Shown piece by piece: positions 48,425 to 59,487 of a DNA stretch of 64,000 nucleotides. Source of the DNA: Pratylenchus scribneri (taxonomy: Eukaryota; Nematoda; Chromadorea; Rhabditida; Pratylenchidae); NCBI GenBank assembly GCA_030063045.1, contig JAQSEB010000001.1, positions 4,960,001 to 5,024,000 on the forward strand, read 5' to 3'. Position numbers and translations under genes: made by a program. Under the pieces are notes generated by a model. The model was not told the DNA's origin. It made no database searches and saw nothing but the letters and a program-made list of their open reading frames with translations. Position 1 is the stretch's first letter; each line of letters begins with the position of its first letter.

Positions 48425-48735
48425 CCCATTCTTCTGATCGCCTCCTCCTTTTTTGTGTTCGCGCAGAACTCTTCTCCCACCCCTTCCCAATTGGCTTCAT
48501 CCCCCCTTTCTCCTCCGAAGATGCCTCCATTCAAAATTGGCCAAATTCGGCACATCGGCGGACCCTCATCCCTCACAAATTCCCATCCACATCATTTCTC
48601 TGTCTTCTCTTCATCATTCACCCTCATTAAATTTTTATCTCTATCCCTCTAGAAATCGTTATTTGGCCACTAAACATTTTGATTTTGCGGGATCAAATGA
48701 TTTTGGCCAAAATCGATTGATTGCCAGTGGATGTT
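48425..48735. promoter_or_regulatory. Shared C-rich upstream module of Q2
   Basis: C-rich block with GTGTTCGCGCAG, AAAATTGGCCAAATTCGGCA, then GATCAAATGATTTTGGCC and AAAATCGATTGATTG, about 240 bp before the Q2 start. The same order of words occurs upstream of P2 and P3, which encode a different protein family. Confidence 0.55.
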
Positions 48736-48965
48736 AGCGTATGGCGGATAATAATGGGGGCCTTCATTATAATATTACCCTGCAATAATATTAAATATTT
48801 AATATATTATTTACTGTTTTAAATTCAAAATTGGGCTAATATTTTGAAATTTTTTCAGTATTCTATTGAGAACTTTGCCAATTTTCAATTAATAAAGCTG
48901 AGTTTATTTTTATGGTTGTTTTTATTTTTAAAATTTTATAGAAATTTAAAAATTTAAATTAAAAA

Positions 48966-50342
48966 ATGTATTTTCTGTCAATTTTTATTCCACTTTTACT
49001 TTGCATTCTTCCATTGGCTGTCAATTGCCAATCGGAATTATTTCAACAATTTGCCAAGGATGAAATCGAATCATTGAGAGAATATTTACACCGGACAAAT
49101 CCAGCAGGAACAGCACAGAAATTGAATGCAGAGAAAATTGTCAAAATTGTGGCGGATGAATTGGAGGAGCACAACAAAAAAGTGTTCAAAAATTGTTCAG
49201 ATTTTGAGGCATGCAAAATTTGGATGAATTTGGAGGAATCCATCAAAAAATGGCTGAATTATTTGCCAAAAGCTTCAAATCCAAGTTCGTCATTTTTTCG
49301 ACAAAATTCATTAAACAATGAGAATTGATAAAAATTGATTAAAATAAAATTTGGATTTTTTGGGTATTTTAATTGATAAAAATCCATAAATAAAAATAAA
49401 AATTTTGGGTTTAATTTTTGAGTATTTTAATTGCTAAAAATTGAAAAACATAAAATAAAAATTTTGTATTTAATTTTTGTGTATTTTATTTAATTGTTAA
49501 AAATTGAAAAATAAAATTAAATAAAAAAGTAAAATTAATTAAAATCCGAGATAAAAATTTTAAAAAATCTTTTAAAAAATCCTGAATTTATAGAACATGA
49601 TTCCCAATCGGCTTATCTTTGCGAAATTACGGTTCGCCCATTTGTTTCGTCGAATGCCATTGAAGGAGAAAATGCACCGCCACTGGAAACCGTCAAAATT
49701 ATTGAAATAATTTTGTCAATAAAAAGTAAAGAACAAACTGAAATTCCCATGTCCAAATATAGTATTGGTGGATGGCAAAATGAGGAATTAATCAAATGGG
49801 TGGAAGGGAAGACGGCAATTTGCAAAGATGGACATGGCAGTGAACGGCAAAAGGTAATAATAAATATTTTAATTTTTCTAAATAATATTTTAGTTATCTT
49901 AATTTCTAAAATTTAATTTTTAATCTATTAAAAATTTTTTAAACATTTATGCTTTTTGTTTGATTAATTTTTGCAACCCTTTTGATGGTCAATGCCGCAT
50001 TTTCGATCGGTCCATTTTAGTCGTCCTGCTTATAAATTTTAAAGTCAAATCAAATACCCAAAAAATTTTAGACCAATCAAATTATCATAGAATTTTATTT
50101 TTATTTTATTGATAGGGCAAATTATTTTTATTCATTTAAATATAAACATTTAATTTAGACTGAAAATCGGACAAAAATTTTTATTTTAAATTTAATTAAA
50201 ATTGGAAAAAAAATAATTAAATTCTTTTTAGATGCGTTCGTTTTTACACAGCATTTTTAATGAAGAGCAACAGGCAATAATGGGAAAGAAACCAAAATTT
50301 GTGTCAGAAAATTACAATGAACGAGTCAAGAACAATCAATGA
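48966..50342 (+). CDS. Q2: small secreted protein, paralogue of Q1, 3 exons
   Basis: Exons: 48966-49284, 49594-49853, 50232-50342; 229 aa with the same intron phases as Q1. The signal peptide is MYFLSIFIPLLLCILPLAVN. The mature start SELFQQFAKDEIESLREYL differs from Q1 at one residue. An extra segment before the end of exon 1 has two added Cys (FKNCSDFEACKIWMN), absent from Q1. Exon 2 has DSQSAYLCEITVRPFVSS and IGGWQNEELIKWVEGKTAIC. Exon 3 and about 110 bases of 3' flank are almost identical to Q1, far closer than exons 1-2, which suggests gene conversion. Its upstream region differs from that of Q1 and resembles those of P2 and P3. Function unknown; predicted secreted. Confidence 0.85.
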
Positions 50343-50554
50343 AATTGATTTGGAAAATTTTTTTTGATTTCGGGAATTTCAATTATTTCTTTTAATTGGA
50401 TATTTTAATTATTTTATACCATATTTTGTCTATTAAAAATGCTAATTTCCATGACTAATTGTTAATCAACTATCTGTCGATAAAATTTAATTTTGGTTTT
50501 ATAATTTTTTTATCTATAAAATATATTTTCATTATAAAATTCGTCATAAGTTGT

Positions 50555-51060
50555 AGAATGTTTCCAATTCCATTGATCATTGTTCAAAAAGAAGCCTTTA
50601 ATTAAGATGGCCAAAAGTTGAATTAATCCCCATTCACTTTTGTAAATTTAATCATTTTTGAACAGAGCCACTCCTCCTTTTGTCAGTCTAGCTTATTTCC
50701 TTTAATTTCCATCAAATAATACCGTTATAAAAATCTTTCCAATTCAATGATCAATATTCAAATCGAAGACCCTGAATTGAAAAAAAGGTCAAATGTTTAT
50801 TAATCCCCTACTTTCCTTTCATTCATTTGATCATTTTGAACACAGGGCACTCCTCCCATAGCAATCATTCTGATGATTATTTTTTTTTGCCAAAAATTGG
50901 AATAATAATCCCCATTCCCTTTTTTGTCCATTTGATCCTTTTGTACACGGCACTCCTTCTTTTAACAAATAATCTGGCTTATTTCCTTTGTTCAAAAAAA
51001 ACATTTTGAATGTCAATGGCCACTCCCTTTCTTGTGCATTAATTCCGTCAAAATCCGAAC
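50555..51060. repeat. Imperfect tandem repeats upstream of the DLC-like gene
   Basis: Three to four degenerate units contain TTTCCAATTC, ATTAATCCCC, TTTGATCATTTTGAACA and GGCACTCCTCC in order, roughly 110-175 bp apart, ending about 200 bp before the next start codon. Confidence 0.6.
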
Positions 51061-51261
51061 TCAACAAAAAATTCTTATCCTCGAAATAAATCCATCGGAA
51101 TCTTCCATTCCCTCCACAGGATATTAAATTTTATTTATCATTATCAATAAATTGACCTTTCTCAAAAATAATCCACCCAAACTGATATAAAAAGAAGGTC
51201 ATAAAATTTAGTATATTCATTTAAAAATATTAATTAAATTCAGCACAAAAGCCCATAAAAA

Positions 51262-52291
51262 ATGAATAAATTTTTCATTTTTGCTTTCCTTTTCATGGTA
51301 ATTTTGGCTATGACTATTGCCGGCCCAGCACCAGTTGAACAAAAAAGTTTGATTGGCGAATCGAATTCAAGTGAATAAAAAAAAAGAATTTATTTTTGTA
51401 AAAGATATAAAAATTCAGGCCCATCTTTGATGCAAATTTTGATGGGTGGCGGCAAAATGGCCGCAACATGTTATGACCCAAAATTGGCTTCATTCGTCAA
51501 TGCTGGCCTCAAATCCAGCAGCAATAATATGGGAAAACTGGCCAATTATATTCTGGATCAAGTAAATAAATATGTTAATTTATTATTGGGGCGTAATTTT
51601 ATAAATTATTATAATTTGATTTTCCAATGAAGTAAAATTTATTCACCAAAATATTCAGAAAAAATTAATTTGTCATATAAATATTAGCTTTAAATTAAGT
51701 AAAATTGATAGCATTTTATTAACCCTCGATTTTCCGATGAAGCAAAATTTTGGACTCGAATTTTTCGCAATAAATTATATTAATTTAAATATTAGCTTAA
51801 ATTTAACAAAATTTATCATTTTATTAATCTTTAGGAACTTTGTTAAAGAAAGATTGAATGAACTTGGATAGAAGTTGGGAAAAAAAAAGTTTTTGGTTTT
51901 TTGGTCATAAAATTTTGGCCAAATTTTTAAATCATTATGATAAAAAATGCACTGCTGGAAGAGTTTAATCCTATGGTAAAATTTTATTAAATGATTTGAA
52001 AGATTGTGGAGATATAGGCCAATTTACAAAATTTGAGCGTACAAAATTCGATTATAACATTTTAAATGAAAAATGAAAATTATTTGCCTTATATACCAAT
52101 TATTTCACATTTTGAAGATAAAAGCAGCCCGTTATTCCGGCTATTGGCTGGTCCATGCCCAAATGATTGGTGGCCAACAATATCCAGTTCGTTGGGATTC
52201 AAAGGCCACTGGTGACATTTTCCAGCCATCCAGCCGACATGGATGCTATTATCATGATGGACAAATTTACATTATCATCGTTCAGTATTGA
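51262..52291 (+). CDS. Small secreted protein with dynein-light-chain-like features, 3 exons
   Basis: Exons: 51262-51370, 51419-51561, 52118-52291; 141 aa, phases 1 and 0. The signal peptide is MNKFFIFAFLFMVILAMTIA, cleaved near AG/PAP. Residues about 55-85 (MGKLANYILDQIKAARY) followed by YWLVHAQM and the C-terminal HGCYYHDGQIYIIIVQY have the order and spacing of the dynein light chain (DLC/LC8) fold: a helix with K/R, an aromatic beta strand, an aromatic pair and a final hydrophobic strand. Cytosolic LC8 has no signal peptide, so if the homology holds this is a secreted derivative. Similarity is by eye and weak; a different small secreted family remains possible. Confidence 0.6.
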
Positions 52292-53068
52292 AAAGAATTT
52301 GAGCGGAAATTGATTGAATTGATGCATTTTTTATTGAATTTTAATAAATATTTTAATTGATGATGAAATAAAAAAATATTATAAAATTAATTTTATTCTT
52401 CCTTGCTAATTATGATGTAAGTATAAATTACTGTAAATGCTCTTTTAATCCCCCACTATCTAATAATTCCCCATTCTCAATTTTGGAAACCTATAGCTAT
52501 TGATAGGGTCAAGTTAAAAAATCTTTTATAGCATTTTCTTGGTTCCCTAAAGCTCTACAAAATCTAACTAATATACTAATTTATTCAAAAATCCGCAAAT
52601 TAGGGAGTTAATACCCCAAATTTTCCCAATTTTCAAAGAGTAGAAAAATAATTCCCCATGGGGATTTAAAAAAAAGGTTATGCGGTATTAATACTTTAAT
52701 GGTAAATTGGAAAAAAAAATTAAAATAAAAGGAAAAAAGTTATTCCTTGCCAAAAATGGCATTAAAATAATTTACCATTTAATATGGATTGATTGGCCTT
52801 TTTTAGTCTGTTCCAATTGACAAATTTCATAGGTAATTTATTAATTTTCAATCTTTAACAAAATATTTGTTTTTTTTATCTAATTTAATTATTAATTTAT
52901 TTGACAATTATTTTTGGTTCCTCATTCGTCAAATAAAAATTATTATTTTTTATTCATCAGACATATTTATTAACAATTTTCAAATTCATTTTTGTAATTT
53001 TTTGATCATTACAAAATTAAATGCCAAAAATTCATTCATTCATGAATTATGAATAAGCAATTATCTCT
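52292..53068. other. Convergent intergenic region
   Basis: Apart from the TA-flanked MITE at 52431-52685 it is AT-rich with no supported gene. It lies between the 3' ends of the DLC-like gene and R1. Confidence 0.6.
52431..52685. mobile_element. TA-flanked MITE
   Basis: Same family as 13584-13802 in the opposite orientation: CTGTAAATGCTCTTTTAATC at one end, CCCCATGGGGATTT and TTATGCGG at the other, with TA on both sides. Confidence 0.65.
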
Positions 53069-55580
53069 TCATTTTTGAATCTCAGAATATCGCTTTTTGG
53101 ACGGGTCCATATCAAGAAATTTTGTGGGTTTTCTTTGGCGTTGAAGACGCTGATTTTGCTGATGAAGCGGTTTATCTTCTTCCTTCTTTAACTTCGTTTT
53201 CTTTTCTTTCTTTGATTTCGTCTCATTTCCTTCCGAATTTGGTGGCTTCTTTTCTTTCGCCTTCGTCTTCTTTTCTTCTTTTCTTCTTTGGAATTCTTTT
53301 TATTTTCTTCTGAATTCGAAATTACTTCAGCAATTCTGAATTATTAATTTGTAAATATTTTTTTTATTTTTATTTATTTCCCCTCTAACTTTGTCACCAA
53401 TGGCAATTTGAATTTCGTCGATTTTTTCGTCGATTTCTTCGCTTTTTTGGAATTAGTATTTTCTTCCAATTCAATTTCTTCTTCTTCAATTGCTTTTGGT
53501 AATTGTTCAATTTCATTATTTTGAATTGATGAAGTTGGACGCTGATGGGATGAAATTGAATTGGATGATCCAACAGCTGAAAATCAAAAATGTACTGAAT
53601 ATGGTACTAATTAAATTGGTTTAACTGATATTATAAAAAAAAATAAATTACTAAAATTAATTTAATTTCTTCAAGAAATCATTAACCCAATAAAAAATTT
53701 AATTTCTTTCTAGGGTTTTTGAGCTTAACTCCACTAATTCTTAACCAATCTAATCGAACAAAAATATAAGCATTGCATATTTATTTTTTTATATCAAATT
53801 AATCAAAATATGGATTTAAATCGCTAGGACATAAATTATAAATCCAAATTAATTAATTTACCTTCCACCATCTGACCAATTTCTTTGACTGTTTTCCCCA
53901 TTTTCATTGGCACCTTTTTCATATACTTATTTTCCTCTTCAATATCAACGAGATCATTCAAAATTATTGACTGTAATAAAATAAATAAATTTATATTTTG
54001 AATTTCGTTAAATTTTTCCAATTTTACAGTCGAATTTCCTTTTCCATTAGCATTTTTATTGGGAATATTAAGTTCTTCAATTATCATCGAAATTGATTGC
54101 GAATCGCTTCGATTCATAAATGACAAAAATCTTTGTGACAGATTTTCTGTAGCATTCATCAATACCGCAGAAATCATCGCGGAAATACCTGTAAAATTGA
54201 AAACATTTTTTTCAAATATTAAATTATTATTAAAAACTCGCCAGAAGTTTCTCGATGGTTTGGAGTGCAGTCAATTTTCTAAAATTTTGATATTAATAAA
54301 AAATTATAAATATTTCTTAAAAATTGGGTAAAAAAATAATTTATAATGGCTATATTTTTGTATAAATAATAATTAAATTATATTGATTGTATTTTCCGTG
54401 AATTCTACAAATAAACCCTTAATCGTATTGCGACACTTGCGGACCCGACACTTGCGGACGAAACGGTCTGGAGCCGAAGGTGGTAAAGTTGGAGTGGCAT
54501 TGTTTATGGTGTATTATTAGGCATAAAATTAGCTACAAAATGATATCAAAAGTTTTGGTCAATGTTGAATATTCACCGAGTTATGGCCAAAAAACCGTTG
54601 ATTTAATTAAAATTGGGATTTTGACGGTTTTTTGGCCATAACTCGGTGAATATTCGACATTGACCAAAACTTTTGATGTCATTTTGCAGCTAATTTTATG
54701 CCTAATAATATGCAATAAACAATGCCACTCCAACTTTACCACCTTCGGCTCCAGACCGTTTCGTCCGCAAGTGTCGGGTCCGCAAGTGTCGGCCAACCAT
54801 TAAATATTTTAAAAATAAAATATGATTAAAAAAGGAATTTGACCTCAATTTCCTCTGCTTCATTTAATTCCAAAATTTGTTCATTTCCAATTCCATTTTT
54901 CGGTGTAGACATTTTCATTGGATGCCCAATGTCAATCTTATTCGAATTTGATGGTGACTTTAATTTAACTGAACAATTTATAAAATTGAAATTAACCATC
55001 AAAATACAAACTAACCCGTTGAGGACAGTGTATTGAATTGACAATAATTCCAGTTTTCTCCATTTTTTGAATGCATTTTTTGCATTTTGTCTCTTGCACA
55101 AAATTAGTTACCCAATTTTCTAATTTGCGTAATTTTTCTTCCAAAATCGCAATTTGTGCCTCTTTTTCTTCACAACATAATGGCACATTTAAATTATCCA
55201 GCTTCGAATATTCAATTGGCAATGGCAAAATCTGCTTTTAAAAAATTAAATTTTTTAAATATAGGGATTTTTCGGTGAAAATAGGCAAAATCTTTTAAAA
55301 AAATTTGTAAATTTTTGATAAAATTTTTTCCTGTGAATATTTAATTTTTCGATCACAAAAATTTCAATTTTTGGGTCCTAAATTTTTTTATCAAAATCTA
55401 AGATTTTTAAAATTTGTAAATTTTTTATATATGATAATTTTCCGAAGGAATTTTCAATTTTAGATTCCTAAAAAATTTTTCTCTTAATTTTGGAATTGTT
55501 ATTTATTTTACCTTTTCTCCATATTTGTTGCCATTTTCATTTTTATTATTTAATGGTTGATTGTCCACTATTGAATCCAT
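53069..55580 (-). CDS. R1: coiled-coil, Lys-rich protein, 8 exons
   Basis: Not recognised. Minus-strand exons: 55580-55512, 55231-55016, 54957-54844, 54278-54242, 54188-54028, 53970-53862, 53576-53390, 53285-53069; 369 aa, every junction in phase. No signal peptide (MDSIVDNQPLNNKNENGNKY). Exon 2 has a short coiled coil (AQIAILEEKLRKLENWV) with CC, CKKC and C residues that could form a metal or disulphide site. The middle holds SAVLMNATENLSQRFLSF. The tail is Glu-rich then Lys-rich, KKAKKSTKKSTK and later KKEKKTKLKKEEDK, suggesting a nuclear or nucleic-acid-binding role (inference). The 37-bp exon 4 is joined by a GC donor (TCTG|GCGAGT). The last acceptor is less certain. An inverted-repeat element sits in intron 3. 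Confidence 0.75.
54431..54791. mobile_element. Long foldback element in R1 intron 3
   Basis: Arms of about 160 bp are near-perfect complements: CGACACTTGCGGACCCGACA at the left and TGTCGGGTCCGCAAGTGTCG at the right, continuing through AACGGTCTGGAGCCGAAGG. The loop is about 20 bp. No target duplication could be read. Confidence 0.88.
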
Positions 55581-55909
55581 TTTTGTACTTATTGAAAACA
55601 GAAATTTTTTAGAATCTGCAGATTAATTTTTAATTTATTTTAACCTTTATATAACTTTGGATTTGTTTTTCTTATTTTTTCTTTTCAAAATTATTCATAT
55701 TTTATTATTAATTATGAATGAATGTGAATATGGATTGTAAATGCCCAAAAAAGAGCATAAATAAGGTGGAATATGGAATGCGGACTGTCTGATAAAGTTG
55801 ATAAGAATGCGCCAATATTATCCCCAAAAATTCAACAAATTATTTGGATGCTTGAGGCAATAATAATTTTTTATTTTTGGGCCTGTATTTTGTCGTAGGT
55901 CAATTTTAA

Positions 55910-56105
55910 GGGACATGTCATTGAGCAATTTTGCTCATAAATCATTCAGAAATTATGCAAAATAAATAATTATGCAAAATAAATTATTTGTCGACATTCC
56001 CAGATTAATTTATGGAAAATAATACAGCATCCAATTAGCCTGAAGACATCAATCAAATCAAATAAATGCGGCGCTATTGTGATGATGACTGATTAGATCC
56101 TTCAA
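55910..56105 (-). promoter_or_regulatory. Conserved upstream element of R1
   Basis: ATTATTTGTCGACATTCCCA, ATTAATTTATGGAAAATAAT and CATCCAATTAGCC...GACATCAATCAAAT recur almost unchanged at 58185-58345 upstream of R2, and in part at 45225. It lies about 330-520 bp upstream of the R1 start. A promoter or enhancer role is inferred. Confidence 0.6.
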
Positions 56106-56428
56106 TTGGGCATGGGCACCCAAATAAATAATAAGAATGGAAAAAATCGAAATTTGGATAAAAAATTTTTAACTCGATTTATTGATAAAATGAATAATGA
56201 ATTTTCTCAATTTATATTTATCAGAGGCAACAAATATGTCTTTTTATTTTGTTTTATGCATCCAATTTTCAATAAATTTAAATTCGATGAATCCAATTTA
56301 TTAGTTCAAAAATGTTTATATAATAGTCAGTTTTATCTTTTTTTTTAATAAACAAATGGTAACAAAAATAAACTTTTTCAAATCAAATTCTTCATATTTC
56401 TTTCCATTTTTCTCCTTCCTGCTATTGT

Positions 56429-58096
56429 TCAATTGTCAATTTGCTCGTGAAAATTTCGATTGGAATGGAACAGATTTGGTCCTGTTTTACAAATTGTTTA
56501 ATAAATAAATGAATGATAAAATATTTATTGACCTTGTTGAATATTTGAAGAAGTTATGGACTTGTCCTTTTCATTGTTGTCTGTTTCTGCATTATCGTTG
56601 CCAATTAAGTGAACTGAAAAAAAAAAAACAAAATTGCCATTATTTTTAGCTGTAAAAACCAGGGAAGATTTTGTGGTCAAAATTAAAACATTTATAAAAG
56701 GTGCTTTAAAATGAATTAAAATCCGTTCATTTATGCATAAAATCGTTTAATAATCATTATTCTTATCTCCACTAAATTTTTGAATTTATTTTTTTGCATC
56801 ACAGATGAAAATTTTACCGAAAAATGATTGCTTAAGAAAAATTGTTTGCCAATTTAACAAAAATGGCCGCGCAGCGAAAAATTTAGGCACTTTTAAAGGA
56901 AAATATGACTATTTTATAAAAAAATCAGAAAAAATAAGACAATTTGCCAAAAATAAGGACATTTCTTGGAAATAACGACATTTTTATTTTTCAGAATTTA
57001 CCTCTCAAAATAAAGACAAATCTTAAAAATAAGGACAGATAGAAAAACGCTAGTTAAAACTAATAAATTTGACATACAAAAAATTTCAAGAAAAAAATCA
57101 AATTTGATCCCAAACGCTATTTTTTAATAGAAATAATTAATTTTTAAACATTCCCATGCTTCAATTATTTTTAAGGAATAACTTTTTTCTCGAAAAAATC
57201 AAGTGCCTTGAAGTTTACGGCTCTCATTTTATTAAAATGGTAAAATGATTTTTAAAAATGCTTACATTTTTTTGTTTCCACCGAATCATGGACAAAAATG
57301 TTATCATCAATGCATGAACGTTTGCGCATCAATTGCGTGCAGGCAACATCTTCTTTGTATTAAAAATTTACAAAAATTCTTTAGCAACCATTTTACCTTT
57401 TTCCAACTTTTTCCCTTTCTGGCACTGTTGTTGTTCAGCCAATTGCTCCTCCAATTGTATTCTTTTCGCCTCTAGTTGCTCAATTTGGGCATCTTGCTGT
57501 TCGATTTTTGCTTCCAATTCGGCAATTATTGCAGCTTGCTCTTCGATTATGGCCATTTGTTGCTGATTTTCCGCCTTCAATTCTTCGACTAATTTGTGGT
57601 ACTAAAGAACAAAAAATTTAAGTAAAATAAAATTATAATTTATTTTATAATTATAGTCCGTCAGTCGAAAACACAATAGAAATATTTAAAAAGGCCAAAA
57701 AGTATTGAAATGGAGGAAAGATCTTCGAGAGTCGTTTGAAAATGATTTTTAAATAGGTTTAACCAATTTTAATTTAATTTTGAACTAATAATCTAAAGAT
57801 GGTTTAAATGGTTTAATATCCTAAAATTTTTGATCAAATCATAATTAATTAATTTACCATATAGTTTGGGAGGTCTAGGATAAACCATTTAACTCGCTAT
57901 AAACTTTTCGTCATTTTCAATTTTTTTTTCGCCAGTTTCAATGTTTTTTGCCAATATAAATTATATTCAAGAGCTAATTTACCATTTCATATTCTCTTCT
58001 GACTAACTCCCCATGATAGAATATGTGGATTTCTTCATAAAGCACTGTTGGCAATGCCATTGACTTTTCTATAGTATTTTTGCTTGGACCATTCAT
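56429..58096 (-). CDS. R2: coiled-coil protein, 5 exons
   Basis: Not recognised. Minus-strand exons: 58096-57983, 57601-57397, 57352-57266, 56613-56533, 56481-56429; 179 aa, all phases consistent. No signal peptide (MNGPSKNTIEKSMALPTVLY). Exon 2 encodes a strong heptad coiled coil of about 50 residues (IIEEQAAIIAELEAKIEQ, AQIEQLEAKRIQLEEQLAEQ). Exon 3 has two Cys and a basic RKRS. Exons 4-5 are polar and short. It has the same orientation as R1, a shared upstream element and a similar layout (short N-terminal exon, coiled coil, polar tail), so R1 and R2 may be diverged paralogues, though sequence identity is low. Intron 1 contains a foldback and intron 3 a hAT-like element. Function unknown. 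Confidence 0.8.
56660..57052. mobile_element. Probable hAT-like MITE in R2 intron 3
   Basis: Starts CAGGGAAGATTTTG. Flanks GTAAAAAC and GTTAAAAC match at 7 of 8 bases. The interior (GGCCGCGCAGCGAAAAATTT, AAAATATGACTATTTTATAA) is homologous to 34712-35228. The right terminus is degraded. Confidence 0.55.
57700..57930. repeat. Degraded foldback in R2 intron 1
   Basis: AAATAGGTTTAACCAATTT...GGTTTAAATGGTTTAA and AGGTCTAGGATAAACCATTT recall the element at 37339, with AACTTTTCGTCATTTTC at the end. Arms are diverged. Confidence 0.45.
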
Positions 58097-58184
58097 TTTA
58101 TAATTAATTTTTCAATAATATTCTTGATGAAATTCTAAAAATTTAAGGGAATTAATGGAATAGTTGAATGGAGAAATTTTAAGG

Positions 58185-58345
58185 AGACATGGGATGGCTC
58201 AATTTTTATTCATAAATCATTCGGAAATTTAGAAAAATAAATTATTTGTCGACATTCCCAGATTAATTTATGGAAAATAATACATACAGCATCCAATTCG
58301 CCTTAAGGCATCAATCAAATGTCAAATACTGTGCTGATGAGAATC
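58185..58345 (-). promoter_or_regulatory. Conserved upstream element of R2
   Basis: Near-copy of 55910-56105: ATTATTTGTCGACATTCCCA and ATTTATGGAAAATAATAC are identical and CATCCAATTCGCC...GGCATCAATCAAAT follows. It lies about 90-250 bp upstream of the R2 start. Confidence 0.6.
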
Positions 58346-58433
58346 AAAAATGTTGATGTATTAAATTAATAGCTTTGAAAGGTATCTGATGAGATATAGT
58401 CCAATGCGTGAAATTCGATTAATCATTTTAAAC

Positions 58434-58806
58434 CAGGGTTCTCAGATGTAGTTTTTTAAAAGATTTGTACTTTTTTTGACTTTGGTGTACTTTTTGTGCT
58501 TTTTTTTCTCGAAATTATAAAAAATGGTAAAATTTTTCGCTGCGCGACTATTTTTTAGGTCAATTTTTTTTATTTTTGGCCATTTTAATGAAATTTTTGG
58601 CTTATGGTTCGAAAAATTGTAAAAAAATTTCTCAAAAACATGTAATCAATGTATTGGTTGACCTCCTATTGCCCATTTATAATAAAAAAACCCAATTAAA
58701 AATTTTAATCAATTTATATTAGCTTAAAATGAAAATCTTTTTTTTAACAAAAATCTTTTTTTCAAGGCCAATGTACTTTTTTTGGAAAAAAAATCTGAGA
58801 ACCCTG
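58434..58806. mobile_element. hAT-like MITE, TSD TTTTAAAC
   Basis: Ends CAGGGTTCTCAGA and TCTGAGAACCCTG are perfect complements, with exact 8-bp flanks TTTTAAAC (58426-58433, 58807-58814). It contains TTTTTCGCTGCGCGACTATT. It shares its termini with 21382-21721. Confidence 0.93.
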
Positions 58807-58814
58807 TTTTAAAC

Positions 58815-59487
58815 TCATATAATTCCACATATTCAACGGCGATATAAAGCTATCTCAATGAGAATATATCTAATTTATGTCATATCATTTATTAAAATTA
58901 TAAAATACTTATATAAAAATAAAATTTATTTCACAAAAATAATTCACCGATTTAACAATATTTATGCATTTAATTAAATATTAGAATATATTTGTTTATT
59001 CCAATTTCCATTTTTTATGATTGTTGAATTTGAATTTTCCAATATTTGAGCATCAAATTTTCGTAGAATTTTTAAATATATTTTTTTGTTTTGTTTTTTA
59101 TTCGTTTTTAAAGAATTTTCCAAAATCAAAATTCTGAAAATTAATTTGAATGAAAAAATTACTAAATTATTGGCCAAAATAACTTTTTTATTTAATATTT
59201 AATAAAATTAACCAAAAATTGGAATATTCAAATTCAACCAAAAATACAATAAAAAATGAATATTAGAATTTGGAGTTGGATTTATTAACTCATTTATGAA
59301 TTTGATTAAAATATTAAAAATTAACACATTTCGCAATTGATTGGATAAATTCACCAGAATAGAATAAATGAAAATTAAAAAAAATCCCGCATAATTAATT
59401 TGCACATTTCTTATTAAAAAGAGGGGAACACCGGAGATGGAATGATTAATTTTTACAATTTTTTGCACTTTTTTTTATTTTCATTGT
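58815..59487. other. AT-rich intergenic region
   Basis: No gene or repeat I can support. It lies between the R2 promoter side and the 3' end of the next minus-strand gene. Confidence 0.6.

Noticed and set aside
53122..53313. Plus-strand Ser/Phe/Leu-rich frame
   Set aside because: It is the complement of the Lys/Glu-rich last exon of R1, which continues in phase from upstream exons.
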